Source: a virus. From it: a DNA stretch of 45,032 bases. The position numbers and the translations under genes were made by a program. The notes under the pieces are model-generated. The model was given only the letters and a program-made list of their open reading frames with translations, was not told where the DNA came from and made no database searches. Position 1 is the first letter of the stretch. Each line of letters begins with the position of its first letter. The DNA lies in the IMG/VR virus record IMGVR_UViG_3300042320_000567, positions 1 through 45,032 of that record; one strand, 5' to 3'. Shown here one piece after another: positions 30,146-37,627 of the stretch.

Positions 30146-32404
30146 ATGGCCAACTGGTCCAATCCGCTGCTAACCAGCACGTACACCAACTTCGTGACGG
30201 AAATAAAGGACCGTGACACGGACCTGGCGCTGCAGTTTGACGGCACAACCAGTAGCAACATCCCCACAAACGCCATCCGCTGGAACAGCTCGGTCAACCG
30301 CTGGCAGAAGTGGAACGGCAGCAGCTGGGCAGAGCTAACCAGCACCTATGCGCTAACTGGTCTCAGCACCACCAGCAATGCCACCATTGGCGGCACATTG
30401 GGTTCTGGGGCGATCACCAGCACGGGCAGCGTCACAGGCACGGCGCTGATCCCCAGCGGCAGCTCGGCGCCAACCAACGGGCTCTACTTGGCGGGCAGCA
30501 ACATAATTGGCTTGGCCACGAACAGCGCGGGCCGGGTGTTCATCGATGCTGCTGGCGAGGTGGGCATCGGCACCGCCACGCCAGGAACATGCCTTGATGT
30601 CACGCTGGCAACTGCAAGCGCAACGGTCGGCAACATTCGTATTGCCCCAAGTTCTGCCGGCCAAGCTCGCTACCACCTATTTAACGGCGGCGGTATTGCT
30701 GAATGGTTGTTTGGTCAAAAAACAGGATCCAGTCATAACTTCATCCTGAGCAAAAGCGTCGCGGGTTCAGAGTCTGATTACCTGACAGTTGACACCGCTG
30801 GTCGCGTTGGCATCGGTACGCTGTCGCCGGCCAGCGGGCTGCATGTGCTGGAAGACGGCAACGCGCAGATCAACATCAGCGCAACAAATGCTGGGAGCAA
30901 TAGCGCCGGCATTTCATTTGAGAATCAAGGACAACGCAATTGGCAGATCTGGGCTGATCGCGCAACAGACCAGTTCAGGATTGGCAACAACAGCCGAGGA
31001 TCAACAAACCTTGCAATTAACAGTTCTGGCAACCTCGGCCTAGGGACGACTGCCCCTTATAGCCGCTTCACTGTTGTCCCGTCATCCACGCCTTCAACTC
31101 CGGCAACGGCCAATCAAATCACCGTTGGCGAGTCATCTGGGAATGGCGCCTATCGATTGCAGCTCGGGTATCTCTACGACACGCTGGGTCGCGGCTCCAT
31201 CCAGGCTTATGACAACGGCAACGCAAGCCCCCTAATACTCAATGGCGCGGGTGGAAACGTAGGAATCGGGACGAGTAGTCCTAGTTACATACTGGATCTC
31301 AACAGTGGAGGAGCAACTCCCGCACAGATTGGTACAACAGTAAACTGGAATTTCCCTGGTTTTATATTGCGGCGCAACGCTTCAAATGTATCAACAGCAA
31401 AAATGCTGAGCATGATGCTGCAAGGTGATACGGATAGTGACACTACTCTTACTAACCACCTCAATATCTGGGGCACTTATAGCGCAGCTCCAACTACTGG
31501 CTCAACAACTGCTGGACTTAGCGGTGTCTTGAACATTGGCGCGCCGTCTGGCATTGCAGCGCATGTCAACGGAAGCCAGCGCTGGATCGTCACCTCAGCC
31601 GGCCGCTTTGGCTTGGGTACCACAGCCCCTGGAACAAGCTTCGATGTTGCGCTGGCTGCACCTTCGGCCACGATTGGCAACATCCGCATTACGCCAAGTT
31701 CTCCTGGCCAGGCCCGGTATCACCTCTACAACGGAGGAGCCACAGCTGAGTGGGTGTTTGGCCAAGCCACTAGCACCAGCCACGACTTCACCTTCAGCAA
31801 GTCCGTTGGCGGCAGTGAAAGCGAGTACCTGCGCATCGGCGCCTCCGGCCAGATCGGCATCGGCGGCGCCAACTACGGCACCAGCGGCCAAGTGCTCACC
31901 AGCAACGGCTCCGGTGCGTCGCCGTCGTGGACCACTGTTACCGCACTGACCGCTGGCACTGCCGTAAGTGCGACAGGCACTGCCGTTGATTTCACCGGCA
32001 TTCCATCATCGGCAAAGCGCATCACCGTGATGATCGACGCCGTGAGCACGGATGCCACTGCCACACTCGCAGTTCAGCTAGGAGATAGTGGCGGCATTGA
32101 AACTTCTGGCTATACCGGAGGCCTTGCATGGACAGGTCCAAACACAGGCAGCAGCGGATCGGCCAGCACATTCCCACTTGCTGTAGGAGCCGCGAGTGAT
32201 ACCGTTTCTGGTCACGCTGTTATTACTAAAGTTTCTGGCAACACATGGGTACTATCCAGCACAGTAGCCCGTGACAATGATGACCTTGTATTTATCAGCG
32301 GTGGATCAAAAGGCCTCTCTGCAACATTGGATCGCATCCGCATTACCACAACAGGCGGCAGCGCATCCTTTGACGCAGGCACTGTGAACATTCTGTATGA
32401 GTGA
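30146..32404 (+). CDS. Long tail fibre protein with an internal duplication
   Basis: A 752-residue fibre. The N-terminal 70 residues (TDLALQFDGTTSSNIPTNAI, WQKWNGSSWAEL) form the usual attachment domain. The shaft has many GxVGIGTxxP turns. A unit of about 85 residues occurs twice (about 30569-30815 and 31616-31870), both with ATVGNIRI or ATIGNIRI, GQARYHL and AEW(L/V)FGQ, with about 70 percent agreement by eye. The C-terminal domain (DFTGIPSSAKRITVMIDAVS) is common at fibre ends of cyanophages. GAGG precedes the ATG. Confidence 0.85.
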   Translation: MANWSNPLLTSTYTNFVTEIKDRDTDLALQFDGTTSSNIPTNAIRWNSSVNRWQKWNGSSWAELTSTYALTGLSTTSNATIGGTLGSGAITSTGSVTGTALIPSGSSAPTNGLYLAGSNIIGLATNSAGRVFIDAAGEVGIGTATPGTCLDVTLATASATVGNIRIAPSSAGQARYHLFNGGGIAEWLFGQKTGSSHNFILSKSVAGSESDYLTVDTAGRVGIGTLSPASGLHVLEDGNAQINISATNAGSNSAGISFENQGQRNWQIWADRATDQFRIGNNSRGSTNLAINSSGNLGLGTTAPYSRFTVVPSSTPSTPATANQITVGESSGNGAYRLQLGYLYDTLGRGSIQAYDNGNASPLILNGAGGNVGIGTSSPSYILDLNSGGATPAQIGTTVNWNFPGFILRRNASNVSTAKMLSMMLQGDTDSDTTLTNHLNIWGTYSAAPTTGSTTAGLSGVLNIGAPSGIAAHVNGSQRWIVTSAGRFGLGTTAPGTSFDVALAAPSATIGNIRITPSSPGQARYHLYNGGATAEWVFGQATSTSHDFTFSKSVGGSESEYLRIGASGQIGIGGANYGTSGQVLTSNGSGASPSWTTVTALTAGTAVSATGTAVDFTGIPSSAKRITVMIDAVSTDATATLAVQLGDSGGIETSGYTGGLAWTGPNTGSSGSASTFPLAVGAASDTVSGHAVITKVSGNTWVLSSTVARDNDDLVFISGGSKGLSATLDRIRITTTGGSASFDAGTVNILYE

Positions 32405-32452
32405 TGTTGTCTATCCGGCAGCAGCTACACTTTCACCATCTAACCCCACTCC

Positions 32453-32608
32453 ATGCCCGAGTCCAAGCAAAAGCTGGTTGAGCTGATCGAGGCTTACGCC
32501 ACCGCAAAAGCCACCGGCAATGCCCTACTGGTCCAGTCCGCTGGCGCCACGTTGGTCGGCTACCTAGAAAGCGTTGAGATCACCGAATCCGAGCAAACCG
32601 ATGACTGA
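32453..32608 (+). CDS. Small conserved protein (51 residues)
   Basis: A mostly helical acidic protein: PESKQKLVELIEAYATAKAT, then LLVQSAGATLVGYLESVEIT. ATG at 32453, stop at 32606-32608 overlapping the next start by eight bases. No function known. It lies in the fibre region and may be a fibre chaperone or virion part. Confidence 0.6.
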   Translation: MPESKQKLVELIEAYATAKATGNALLVQSAGATLVGYLESVEITESEQTDD

Positions 32609-32921
32609 CATCACCTACACCTGGGTCATTCCCCAGCTGGACTGCGCTCCCCACGAAAACGGCCTAGACGACGTGGTGAAGACGATCCACTGGCGTTACC
32701 AAGCCACCGACGGCGCCTACACCGCCGATTGCTACGGCACCGTTGGCGTGGGCGACGTGGACCCCGACGCTTTCACGCCCTATCCCGATCTAACCAAAGA
32801 TCAAATCGTCGAGTGGCTGGAAGCCAATCTGGACGTTGAATCGCTGGAGCAAGGGCTTGCAGCCGAGCTGGCCGACCTGGCCAATCCGCCGATCGTGTCG
32901 CCCGCCCTGCCATGGCAGTAA
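32601..32921 (+). CDS. Conserved phage protein of the DUF7936-like kind
   Basis: A 106-residue protein, TDITYTWVIPQLDCAPHENG, then DVVKTIHWRYQATDGAYTAD and a helical C-terminus (DQIVEWLEANLDVESLEQGL). I recall close relatives in marine T4-like cyanophages, where they are unassigned. The family number is from memory and not certain. ATG at 32601 is preferred over an upstream start inside the previous gene. It is likely a fibre-associated or structural protein. Confidence 0.65.
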   Translation: MTDITYTWVIPQLDCAPHENGLDDVVKTIHWRYQATDGAYTADCYGTVGVGDVDPDAFTPYPDLTKDQIVEWLEANLDVESLEQGLAAELADLANPPIVSPALPWQ

Positions 32922-33048
32922 AAGCGAAAGCCGGTCTTTCTGGCACCATCCGCAAGGAATCGGTGCCCAAGACCACCAGCATTGGTTACGGCGCCCGCAG
33001 TCGTCCCGGCGACGCGGGAAGAAACCCCTTAAAGGCCAAGGACGCTAA
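32912..33048 (+). CDS. Small basic protein with an apparent frame change
   Basis: The ATG frame reads AVKAKAGLSGTIRKESVPKT, then SIGYGARSRP, which I recall as the start of a small cyanophage protein usually ending in a lysine-rich -GQGR tail. That tail (RRRGKKPLKGQGR, stop at 33046-33048) is present but in the -1 frame. The join would be at the CCC near 33005-33007. Without a shift the ATG frame runs on about 100 bases into the next gene. It may be a -1 programmed shift, a natural lesion or a one-base sequencing gap. Confidence 0.5.
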
Positions 33049-33057
33049 GCTGAAGTT

Positions 33058-33396
33058 ATGGCTATCTCGCCCGGCACTTACAACATCAGCCTGCAGCGCC
33101 GGGCGGACTACAGCATCACGCTGCAGTTCAAAGACAGCACTGACGCAGCAATCAACTTGACCGGCTGGACTGTCGCCGCCCAAGCCTGGAACCAAGCCCG
33201 CACCAGCAAATACGCCGACTTTACGGTTACCTACACAAACCGCGCTACTGGTACCGTCGCCATCGCCCTGACCGACGACCAGACAACAATCTTTCCCAAC
33301 GAGGCGTACTACGACGTTCTGCTGACCAACCCCTCCGGCCTAAGGGAGTATTACCTCGAGGGCGCTATTTACGTGTCCGAGGGTTACACCGCATGA
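33058..33396 (+). CDS. Fibre-region beta-sandwich protein
   Basis: A 112-residue protein, SPGTYNISLQRRADYSITLQ, then INLTGWTVAAQAWNQA and IFPNEAYYDVLLTNPSG. The pattern is that of the small beta-sandwich proteins (BppU N-terminal-like) that appear in baseplate and fibre modules. It is probably a baseplate or fibre adaptor. Stop overlaps the next ATG. Confidence 0.7.
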   Translation: MAISPGTYNISLQRRADYSITLQFKDSTDAAINLTGWTVAAQAWNQARTSKYADFTVTYTNRATGTVAIALTDDQTTIFPNEAYYDVLLTNPSGLREYYLEGAIYVSEGYTA

Positions 33397-33725
33397 CCAC
33401 TGTCAACGTCAGCGCTGTAACCAATACCGTCACCGTTACCGAAAACGGCAGTAGCACCGTAGTTACGGTTCCCGTAACTTCCACGGTCACTGCAATCACC
33501 GTCGGGCCTCAAGGTCCACAAGGTGTTGTTGGCGCTGGCTACGACTTCATCCAATCCAGCTCTGCATCTACCTGGACCATCAACCACAACCTCGGCTATA
33601 AGCCCAGCGTTGATGTGTACGACAGTGGCAGCCAGCAGATCCAGGCTGAGGTTTCGCATCCCAGCACTAACCAGACGGTTATCCTATTGACAGCACCTAC
33701 CGCCGGCTTTGCGAGGCTGACTTGA
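33393..33725 (+). CDS. Fibre protein with a short collagen-like motif
   Basis: A 110-residue protein. A Thr/Val-rich N-terminal part (about residues 1-36, strands TVNVSAVTNTVTVTENGSST) is followed by GPQGPQG (38-44), a collagen-like hinge, and a C-terminal domain WTINHNLGYKPSVDVYDSGS seen in phage fibre tips. It is probably a short trimeric fibre. Overlaps the previous gene (ATGA). Confidence 0.75.
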   Translation: MTTVNVSAVTNTVTVTENGSSTVVTVPVTSTVTAITVGPQGPQGVVGAGYDFIQSSSASTWTINHNLGYKPSVDVYDSGSQQIQAEVSHPSTNQTVILLTAPTAGFARLT

Positions 33726-33726
33726 A

Positions 33727-34518
33727 ATGGCCAAGAAGATCTTTACAGACTTCGACTTTCAATCAGTTAGCAAGGTCACCAACCTCCCATCGCCAAGTTC
33801 AGCTGGCGACGCCGCACCCAAGTCCTACGTTGACAGTTTGGTCGAAGGGCTTGCCTGGAAGGACAGCTGCCGCGTCTCCACCCAGGCCAACCTCGACCTG
33901 AGCAACCCTGGCGCCACCATCGACGGCATCACGATGGCTAGCCAAGATCGCGTGCTGGTACGGGCGCAATCCACGGCATCCGAGAACGGCATTTATGTGT
34001 GGAACGGCTCTGCCGTAGCGCTAACCCGCTCGCTGGATGCAAGCACCTTCGCCGAGCTGGAGCAGGCGGTCACCACCGTCGAGGAAGGCACCAGCGCTGC
34101 TACAACATGGCGCCAAGATCAAATCAACGGCACCATTGGCAGCAGCTCAATCAGCTGGGTTGCATTTGGTACGTCGGCACCGTCCGCCAGTGAATCCACT
34201 GCTGGCATCGCCGAGTTGGCAACGCAAGCCGAAACCGACACTGGCACTGACGACGCCCGCATCGTCACCCCACTCAAGCTGGCCAACTGGTCCGGCCGCC
34301 TGCGCAAGGTATCCAGCAACGTAGGCGATGGCAGCGCCACCAGCTATACCGTGACTCACAACCTGAACACTCGCGACGTACTCGTCCGCGTATTCCCCAA
34401 CAGCGGCCAGTACGACGACGTGGAAGTAGACGTGCAACGCACAGGCGTAAACACCGTGGCTGTGGTGTTTGCCACCGCCCCTGCCTCTAACGCCTACCGC
34501 GTAGTGGTGCTTGGCTGA
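33727..34518 (+). CDS. Tail fibre protein (attachment/receptor-binding)
   Basis: A 263-residue protein with the standard fibre start (FDFQSVSKVTNLPSPSSAGD, AAPKSYVDSLVEGLAWKDSC), a middle domain (DRVLVRAQSTASENGIYVWN), the repeat-like AELATQAETDTGTDDARIVT, and the same TVTHNLNTRDVLVRVFPNSG tip fold as the preceding gene. These parts make up many cyanophage fibres. Overlaps the next gene as TGATG. Confidence 0.82.
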   Translation: MAKKIFTDFDFQSVSKVTNLPSPSSAGDAAPKSYVDSLVEGLAWKDSCRVSTQANLDLSNPGATIDGITMASQDRVLVRAQSTASENGIYVWNGSAVALTRSLDASTFAELEQAVTTVEEGTSAATTWRQDQINGTIGSSSISWVAFGTSAPSASESTAGIAELATQAETDTGTDDARIVTPLKLANWSGRLRKVSSNVGDGSATSYTVTHNLNTRDVLVRVFPNSGQYDDVEVDVQRTGVNTVAVVFATAPASNAYRVVVLG

Positions 34519-35189
34519 TGAGCCGTAACTTTCTCACACCCATTGTCCTGCCTGCTGGCACGACATCAAACGCACCGCTCAACCTGCAATCAGGCACCAA
34601 CCTGACGACAGCAGCAGCTGGCGCTGTCGAGTTTGATGGCAAGGTGCTTTACACCACGCCAGTCAGCCGTGGCGTGTCGCCATCGATGATGTTCTATCGG
34701 TTAAATAGTAACTATGCCGGGGCAAATAGTTCTACGGCGCAGTCGCTGTTCAATGTTGGCGTTTCACTAGATGCGGGCACTGTTTACGCCTTTACGTCTG
34801 ACTTTTTGCTTTCAAGAACAGCGGGCACAACAAGCCACACACTTGGAATACTGTTTGGCGGCACCGCTACTCTTAACAACATTTTTTACACTGCCTATGT
34901 GACAGGAGCCACTGTTGCCCCTCCAACCGTTGGCACAGGCACTACATCTGCTGCTCATATTACTGTTGCGACGATTGCAAACCTTACATCAGCAACCGCC
35001 CTATCTACAATTCAATATGGATACACTTATTATGGCACGGTAAGCATTGATGCAGGCGGCACTTTTGTTCCCCAGTACAAGCTTTCAGCGGCTCCGGGTG
35101 GGGCCTATTCCACAATCGCGGGGTCTTTTTTTGCCATCTGGCCCATCGGCGCAGCTGGTGCCAACACCTCCGTGGGGCCTTGGGCTTGA
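34518..35189 (+). CDS. Distal fibre / receptor-binding protein candidate
   Basis: A 223-residue protein. The first 50 residues are of fibre type (VLPAGTTSNAPLNLQSGTNL, AAGAVEFDGKVLYTTP), while the rest (SLFNVGVSLDAGTVYAFTSD and beyond) is Ser/Thr/Ala-rich with local base composition more AT-rich than the surroundings from about 34690 to 35050. This suggests a host-range tip exchanged between phages. Its last place in the fibre series supports a receptor-binding role. Confidence 0.7.
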   Translation: MSRNFLTPIVLPAGTTSNAPLNLQSGTNLTTAAAGAVEFDGKVLYTTPVSRGVSPSMMFYRLNSNYAGANSSTAQSLFNVGVSLDAGTVYAFTSDFLLSRTAGTTSHTLGILFGGTATLNNIFYTAYVTGATVAPPTVGTGTTSAAHITVATIANLTSATALSTIQYGYTYYGTVSIDAGGTFVPQYKLSAAPGGAYSTIAGSFFAIWPIGAAGANTSVGPWA

Positions 35190-35233
35190 GCACTGAGCAG
35201 CCGCTAGGCTACTACTGAGGCGTAATTGTTCCC

Positions 35234-35500
35234 ATGCCACCAGCCGACGATGTCTCGCATGGAGACATTTACCACAAGCTTGGATCGCTCGAAGGCAAGC
35301 TCGAGACCGTGCTGATCCAGCTCAGCGAAAAACGCGGCGACATGGCTGCTGCGTTCTCCCGACTCCGCGAAATCGAAACCCGCGTCGCCATTGGCGTCGG
35401 CCTCGCCATCGGCTTGAGCTTCCTCATCCCGTTCGCAATCAACGCAGCAGCACCCAAACTGCACTTTGAACACAGCCCATCTACTCAGGTTGGCAAGTAG
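35234..35500 (+). CDS. Small membrane protein, holin candidate
   Basis: An 88-residue protein. A helical, charged N-terminus (YHKLGSLEGKLETVLIQLSE) precedes one hydrophobic segment at about residues 51-73 (VAIGVGLAIGLSFLIPFAIN) and a short tail. Directly followed by another small hydrophobic protein and by the endolysin, it is a reasonable holin or holin partner. One transmembrane helix is fewer than class I and II holins have, so this is tentative. Confidence 0.6.
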   Translation: MPPADDVSHGDIYHKLGSLEGKLETVLIQLSEKRGDMAAAFSRLREIETRVAIGVGLAIGLSFLIPFAINAAAPKLHFEHSPSTQVGK

Positions 35501-35524
35501 TCTTAAGACACCGATCTAAGCACA

Positions 35525-35665
35525 ATGAGCCCCGAGACTGCCGCCATCATCGCCATCGTCATCGCTGCTGGCAGCGAGATCATCGCGATCAGCCCGCTCA
35601 AGTCCAATAGCTGGATTCAGCTGCTGCTGCAGGCCGGGCGTCTGGTGTTCCCCAAGAACCGTTAA
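35525..35665 (+). CDS. Very small hydrophobic protein, holin/antiholin candidate
   Basis: Forty-six residues, PETAAIIAIVIAAGSEIIAI (hydrophobic residues about 4-23), then SPLKSNSWIQLLLQAGRLVF and a basic end. Similar sequences accompany cyanophage lysis genes as I recall. It may be the true holin, or the partner of the gene before. ATG at 35525, stop three bases before the endolysin start. Confidence 0.65.
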   Translation: MSPETAAIIAIVIAAGSEIIAISPLKSNSWIQLLLQAGRLVFPKNR

Positions 35666-35668
35666 TCA

Positions 35669-36718
35669 ATGAGCAACTTCCTCGCTGCCGCCAAGTGGAC
35701 CGATAAGCAGGCGCCACAGCCACATCAAATTGCGGCGTGGAATACGGCATGGCAATGGCTCACCCTTGGGCAGCAGGCGGAATTCCTAGAAATGTTCCGT
35801 GCTGCACCGGTAATGCCTGCAGCGCCATGGCTTGAGCCAGCGCTCAAGGTCATCCGCGAATTTGAAGGCTTGCGGCTTGAGGCATACCGATGCCCAGCTG
35901 GCGTGCCAACCATCGGCTATGGCTCCACGCGGTTGATTGATGCACCAGTGCGCATGGGCGACAAGATCACGCAGCAGATGGCCGAGGAGCTGCTTTGCGA
36001 TCAAGTCGAAAACCTATTCGCCCCTGGCCTATTTGGCCTACTGCCTTTGATGAAGGCATGGAAACCCAATCAGCAAGCTGCGCTGGTGTCTTGGGCTTTC
36101 AATGTAGGACTTGGTGCCGTAGAGGAGTCCACGTTGCGCAAGCGGCTGGCGGCTGGCGAGGCGCCCAGCGTAGTTGTGCCAGAGGAATTGCCCAAGTGGG
36201 ATAAAGCTGACGGCAAAACGCTAGAAGGGCTGGCGAGGCGCCGTGCCGCTGAGGTGCGGTTATTTACTGGCAATCTTGAGCATCAACAGCAACCGGCCAA
36301 GTTGACGCCATCTAGTTCGTTTGCATCGCGCATCACGCCACACATCACGCTAGGTGAATTCGCATTGAACCAAGAGGCGCGGCGCTTTGATGCGCAGCAT
36401 CAAGTGAACACAGCGGCCGAGCTTGCTGCATTCATGGAGCGGGCACGGTCTGCATTTGGTGGCAAGCCTGTGATCATCACCAGCGGCTATCGGCCAGCGG
36501 CAATCAACCGATCAGTAGGTGGCGCCAGTAGCTCAGAGCACCTGTACAACGCGCCTAACGTGGGCGCCGTGGACTTTTACATCCAAGGCGTTGACATCAA
36601 TAAGCTGCAGGCATGGTGCGACAAGGAATGGCCGTATAGTCTTGGCTACGGCGCACCCAAGGGCTTTGTGCATCTTGGCATTCGCGCTGGCCGCCCTAAA
36701 GTCCGCTGGGATTATTGA
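35669..36718 (+). CDS. Endolysin with lysozyme (GH24) and M15 peptidase domains
   Basis: A 349-residue two-enzyme lysin. Residues about 50-205 are a T4-type lysozyme: the E-8aa-(D/C)-5aa-T signature is E66, C75, T81 (E66 in REFEGLRL, T81 in VPTIGYGST), the cysteine variant as in P21/P1-like endolysins. Residues about 225-349 resemble Peptidase_M15 (D-Ala/L-Ala carboxypeptidase type) with SGYRPAAINR, SSEHLYNAPN, GAVDF and FVHLGIR carrying the zinc ligands. It cleaves both the sugar chain and the peptide of peptidoglycan at host lysis. No signal peptide is seen, so it depends on a holin. Confidence 0.93.
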   Translation: MSNFLAAAKWTDKQAPQPHQIAAWNTAWQWLTLGQQAEFLEMFRAAPVMPAAPWLEPALKVIREFEGLRLEAYRCPAGVPTIGYGSTRLIDAPVRMGDKITQQMAEELLCDQVENLFAPGLFGLLPLMKAWKPNQQAALVSWAFNVGLGAVEESTLRKRLAAGEAPSVVVPEELPKWDKADGKTLEGLARRRAAEVRLFTGNLEHQQQPAKLTPSSSFASRITPHITLGEFALNQEARRFDAQHQVNTAAELAAFMERARSAFGGKPVIITSGYRPAAINRSVGGASSSEHLYNAPNVGAVDFYIQGVDINKLQAWCDKEWPYSLGYGAPKGFVHLGIRAGRPKVRWDY

Positions 36719-37233
36719 TGATCATTCCTGACCACGAGATTTGCCGCCTGTGCAAGCAACATGCAATGGTGGTGCCGTATAACGCAGAACTGCAGAACCC
36801 ATCATCCCTTGATGTGCTGCTCGGCGACAACCTAATGGTGGAAGTGGAGCACACTGCAGACCTGCAATTGCTAAGCATTGCGCACCATACAGAGGCGGAT
36901 CCTTACTGGCTGGCGCCTAGTGAGTTTGCGCTAGCTGAGACGCAGGAGTTTTTTAACCTGCCAGATCACATTGCCGCGCAGTTTGTACTGAAGTCCAGCC
37001 GCGCAAGGTCTGGCCTAGAGCACCTGCTTGCTGGATACTGTGACCCAGGCTGGCACGGCAGTCGGCTCACATTAGAACTACACAACAGCCGTCGTTATCA
37101 CAACATTGCATTGTGGCCCGGCATGAAGATTGGCCAGATGGTGTTTCATGCCATCGCTGGCACGCCAGAGCGCACCTATGCAGTAACCGGACGGTATAAC
37201 AACGATTCAATCGTCACTGCCTCGCGCGGATAA
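36718..37233 (+). CDS. dcd: dCTP deaminase (dUTPase superfamily)
   Basis: A 171-residue protein with the family marks NPSSLDVLLGDNL (28-40), SSRARSGLEH (93-102), CDPGWHG (108-114) and TLELHN (118-123, likely catalytic E120). It deaminates dCTP to dUTP, feeding thymidylate synthesis. A dUTPase or bifunctional role is possible within the superfamily. ATG at 36718 overlaps the endolysin stop (TGATG). Placing it after the lysis genes is unusual but seen in cyanophages. Confidence 0.85.
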   Translation: MIIPDHEICRLCKQHAMVVPYNAELQNPSSLDVLLGDNLMVEVEHTADLQLLSIAHHTEADPYWLAPSEFALAETQEFFNLPDHIAAQFVLKSSRARSGLEHLLAGYCDPGWHGSRLTLELHNSRRYHNIALWPGMKIGQMVFHAIAGTPERTYAVTGRYNNDSIVTASRG

Positions 37234-37371
37234 GTACATGTCACAAGCTTGCTGATAGTGCCACTGCGCCTGCCAGTCTTGCTTGTGCTCCTTTACCATT
37301 CCTGCATAAGTGACGCGCCATATATCGCCAACCTGCTCTAGTGTTGGCGGTAGCAGGTTGTTGTTAGTCAT
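37207..37371 (-). CDS. Small leftward protein (54 residues)
   Basis: An open leftward frame with protein-like content, TNNNLLPPTLEQVGDIWRVT, then AGMVKEHKQDWQAQWHYQQA and DMYLSARGSDD. It overlaps the end of the dcd gene by 27 bases on the other strand and fills an otherwise empty 154-base gap. No Shine-Dalgarno is seen. Its tryptophan-rich, helical composition argues for a real gene. No family is recognised. Confidence 0.45.
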   Translation of the reverse strand: MTNNNLLPPTLEQVGDIWRVTYAGMVKEHKQDWQAQWHYQQACDMYLSARGSDD

Positions 37372-37387
37372 GTCTTGGGGCCAGTGG

Positions 37388-37627
37388 ATGATTGTGGAAC
37401 TATCAGTAGAGGATCAACTACGGATAGAAGGGCAGGCAAGAGCTGCCCTTGCCCATGATGACCCTAGCCAAGTGGCACATTTATGCGCGTCGCTGATTCG
37501 TCAAAATGCGTATCAATCTAAGCTAATCCAGCAGGCAACTGGTCATATTGCCAAACTAGAAATGGAGCAGTTTTTAAGCTGCTCCAAACCAAAGCGATGG
37601 TGGCAGCGACTGCTACGCCACCAGTGA
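37388..37627 (+). CDS. Small conserved protein at the end of the rightward block
   Basis: A 79-residue protein from ATG 37388: VELSVEDQLRIEGQARAALA, then SQVAHLCASLIRQNAYQSKL and a basic end. I recall similar proteins in T4-like cyanophages, unassigned. Other ATG codons at 37310 and 37370 would add sequence unlike this. Its end overlaps the end of the sigma factor gene by 15 bases (convergent). Confidence 0.6.
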   Translation: MIVELSVEDQLRIEGQARAALAHDDPSQVAHLCASLIRQNAYQSKLIQQATGHIAKLEMEQFLSCSKPKRWWQRLLRHQ

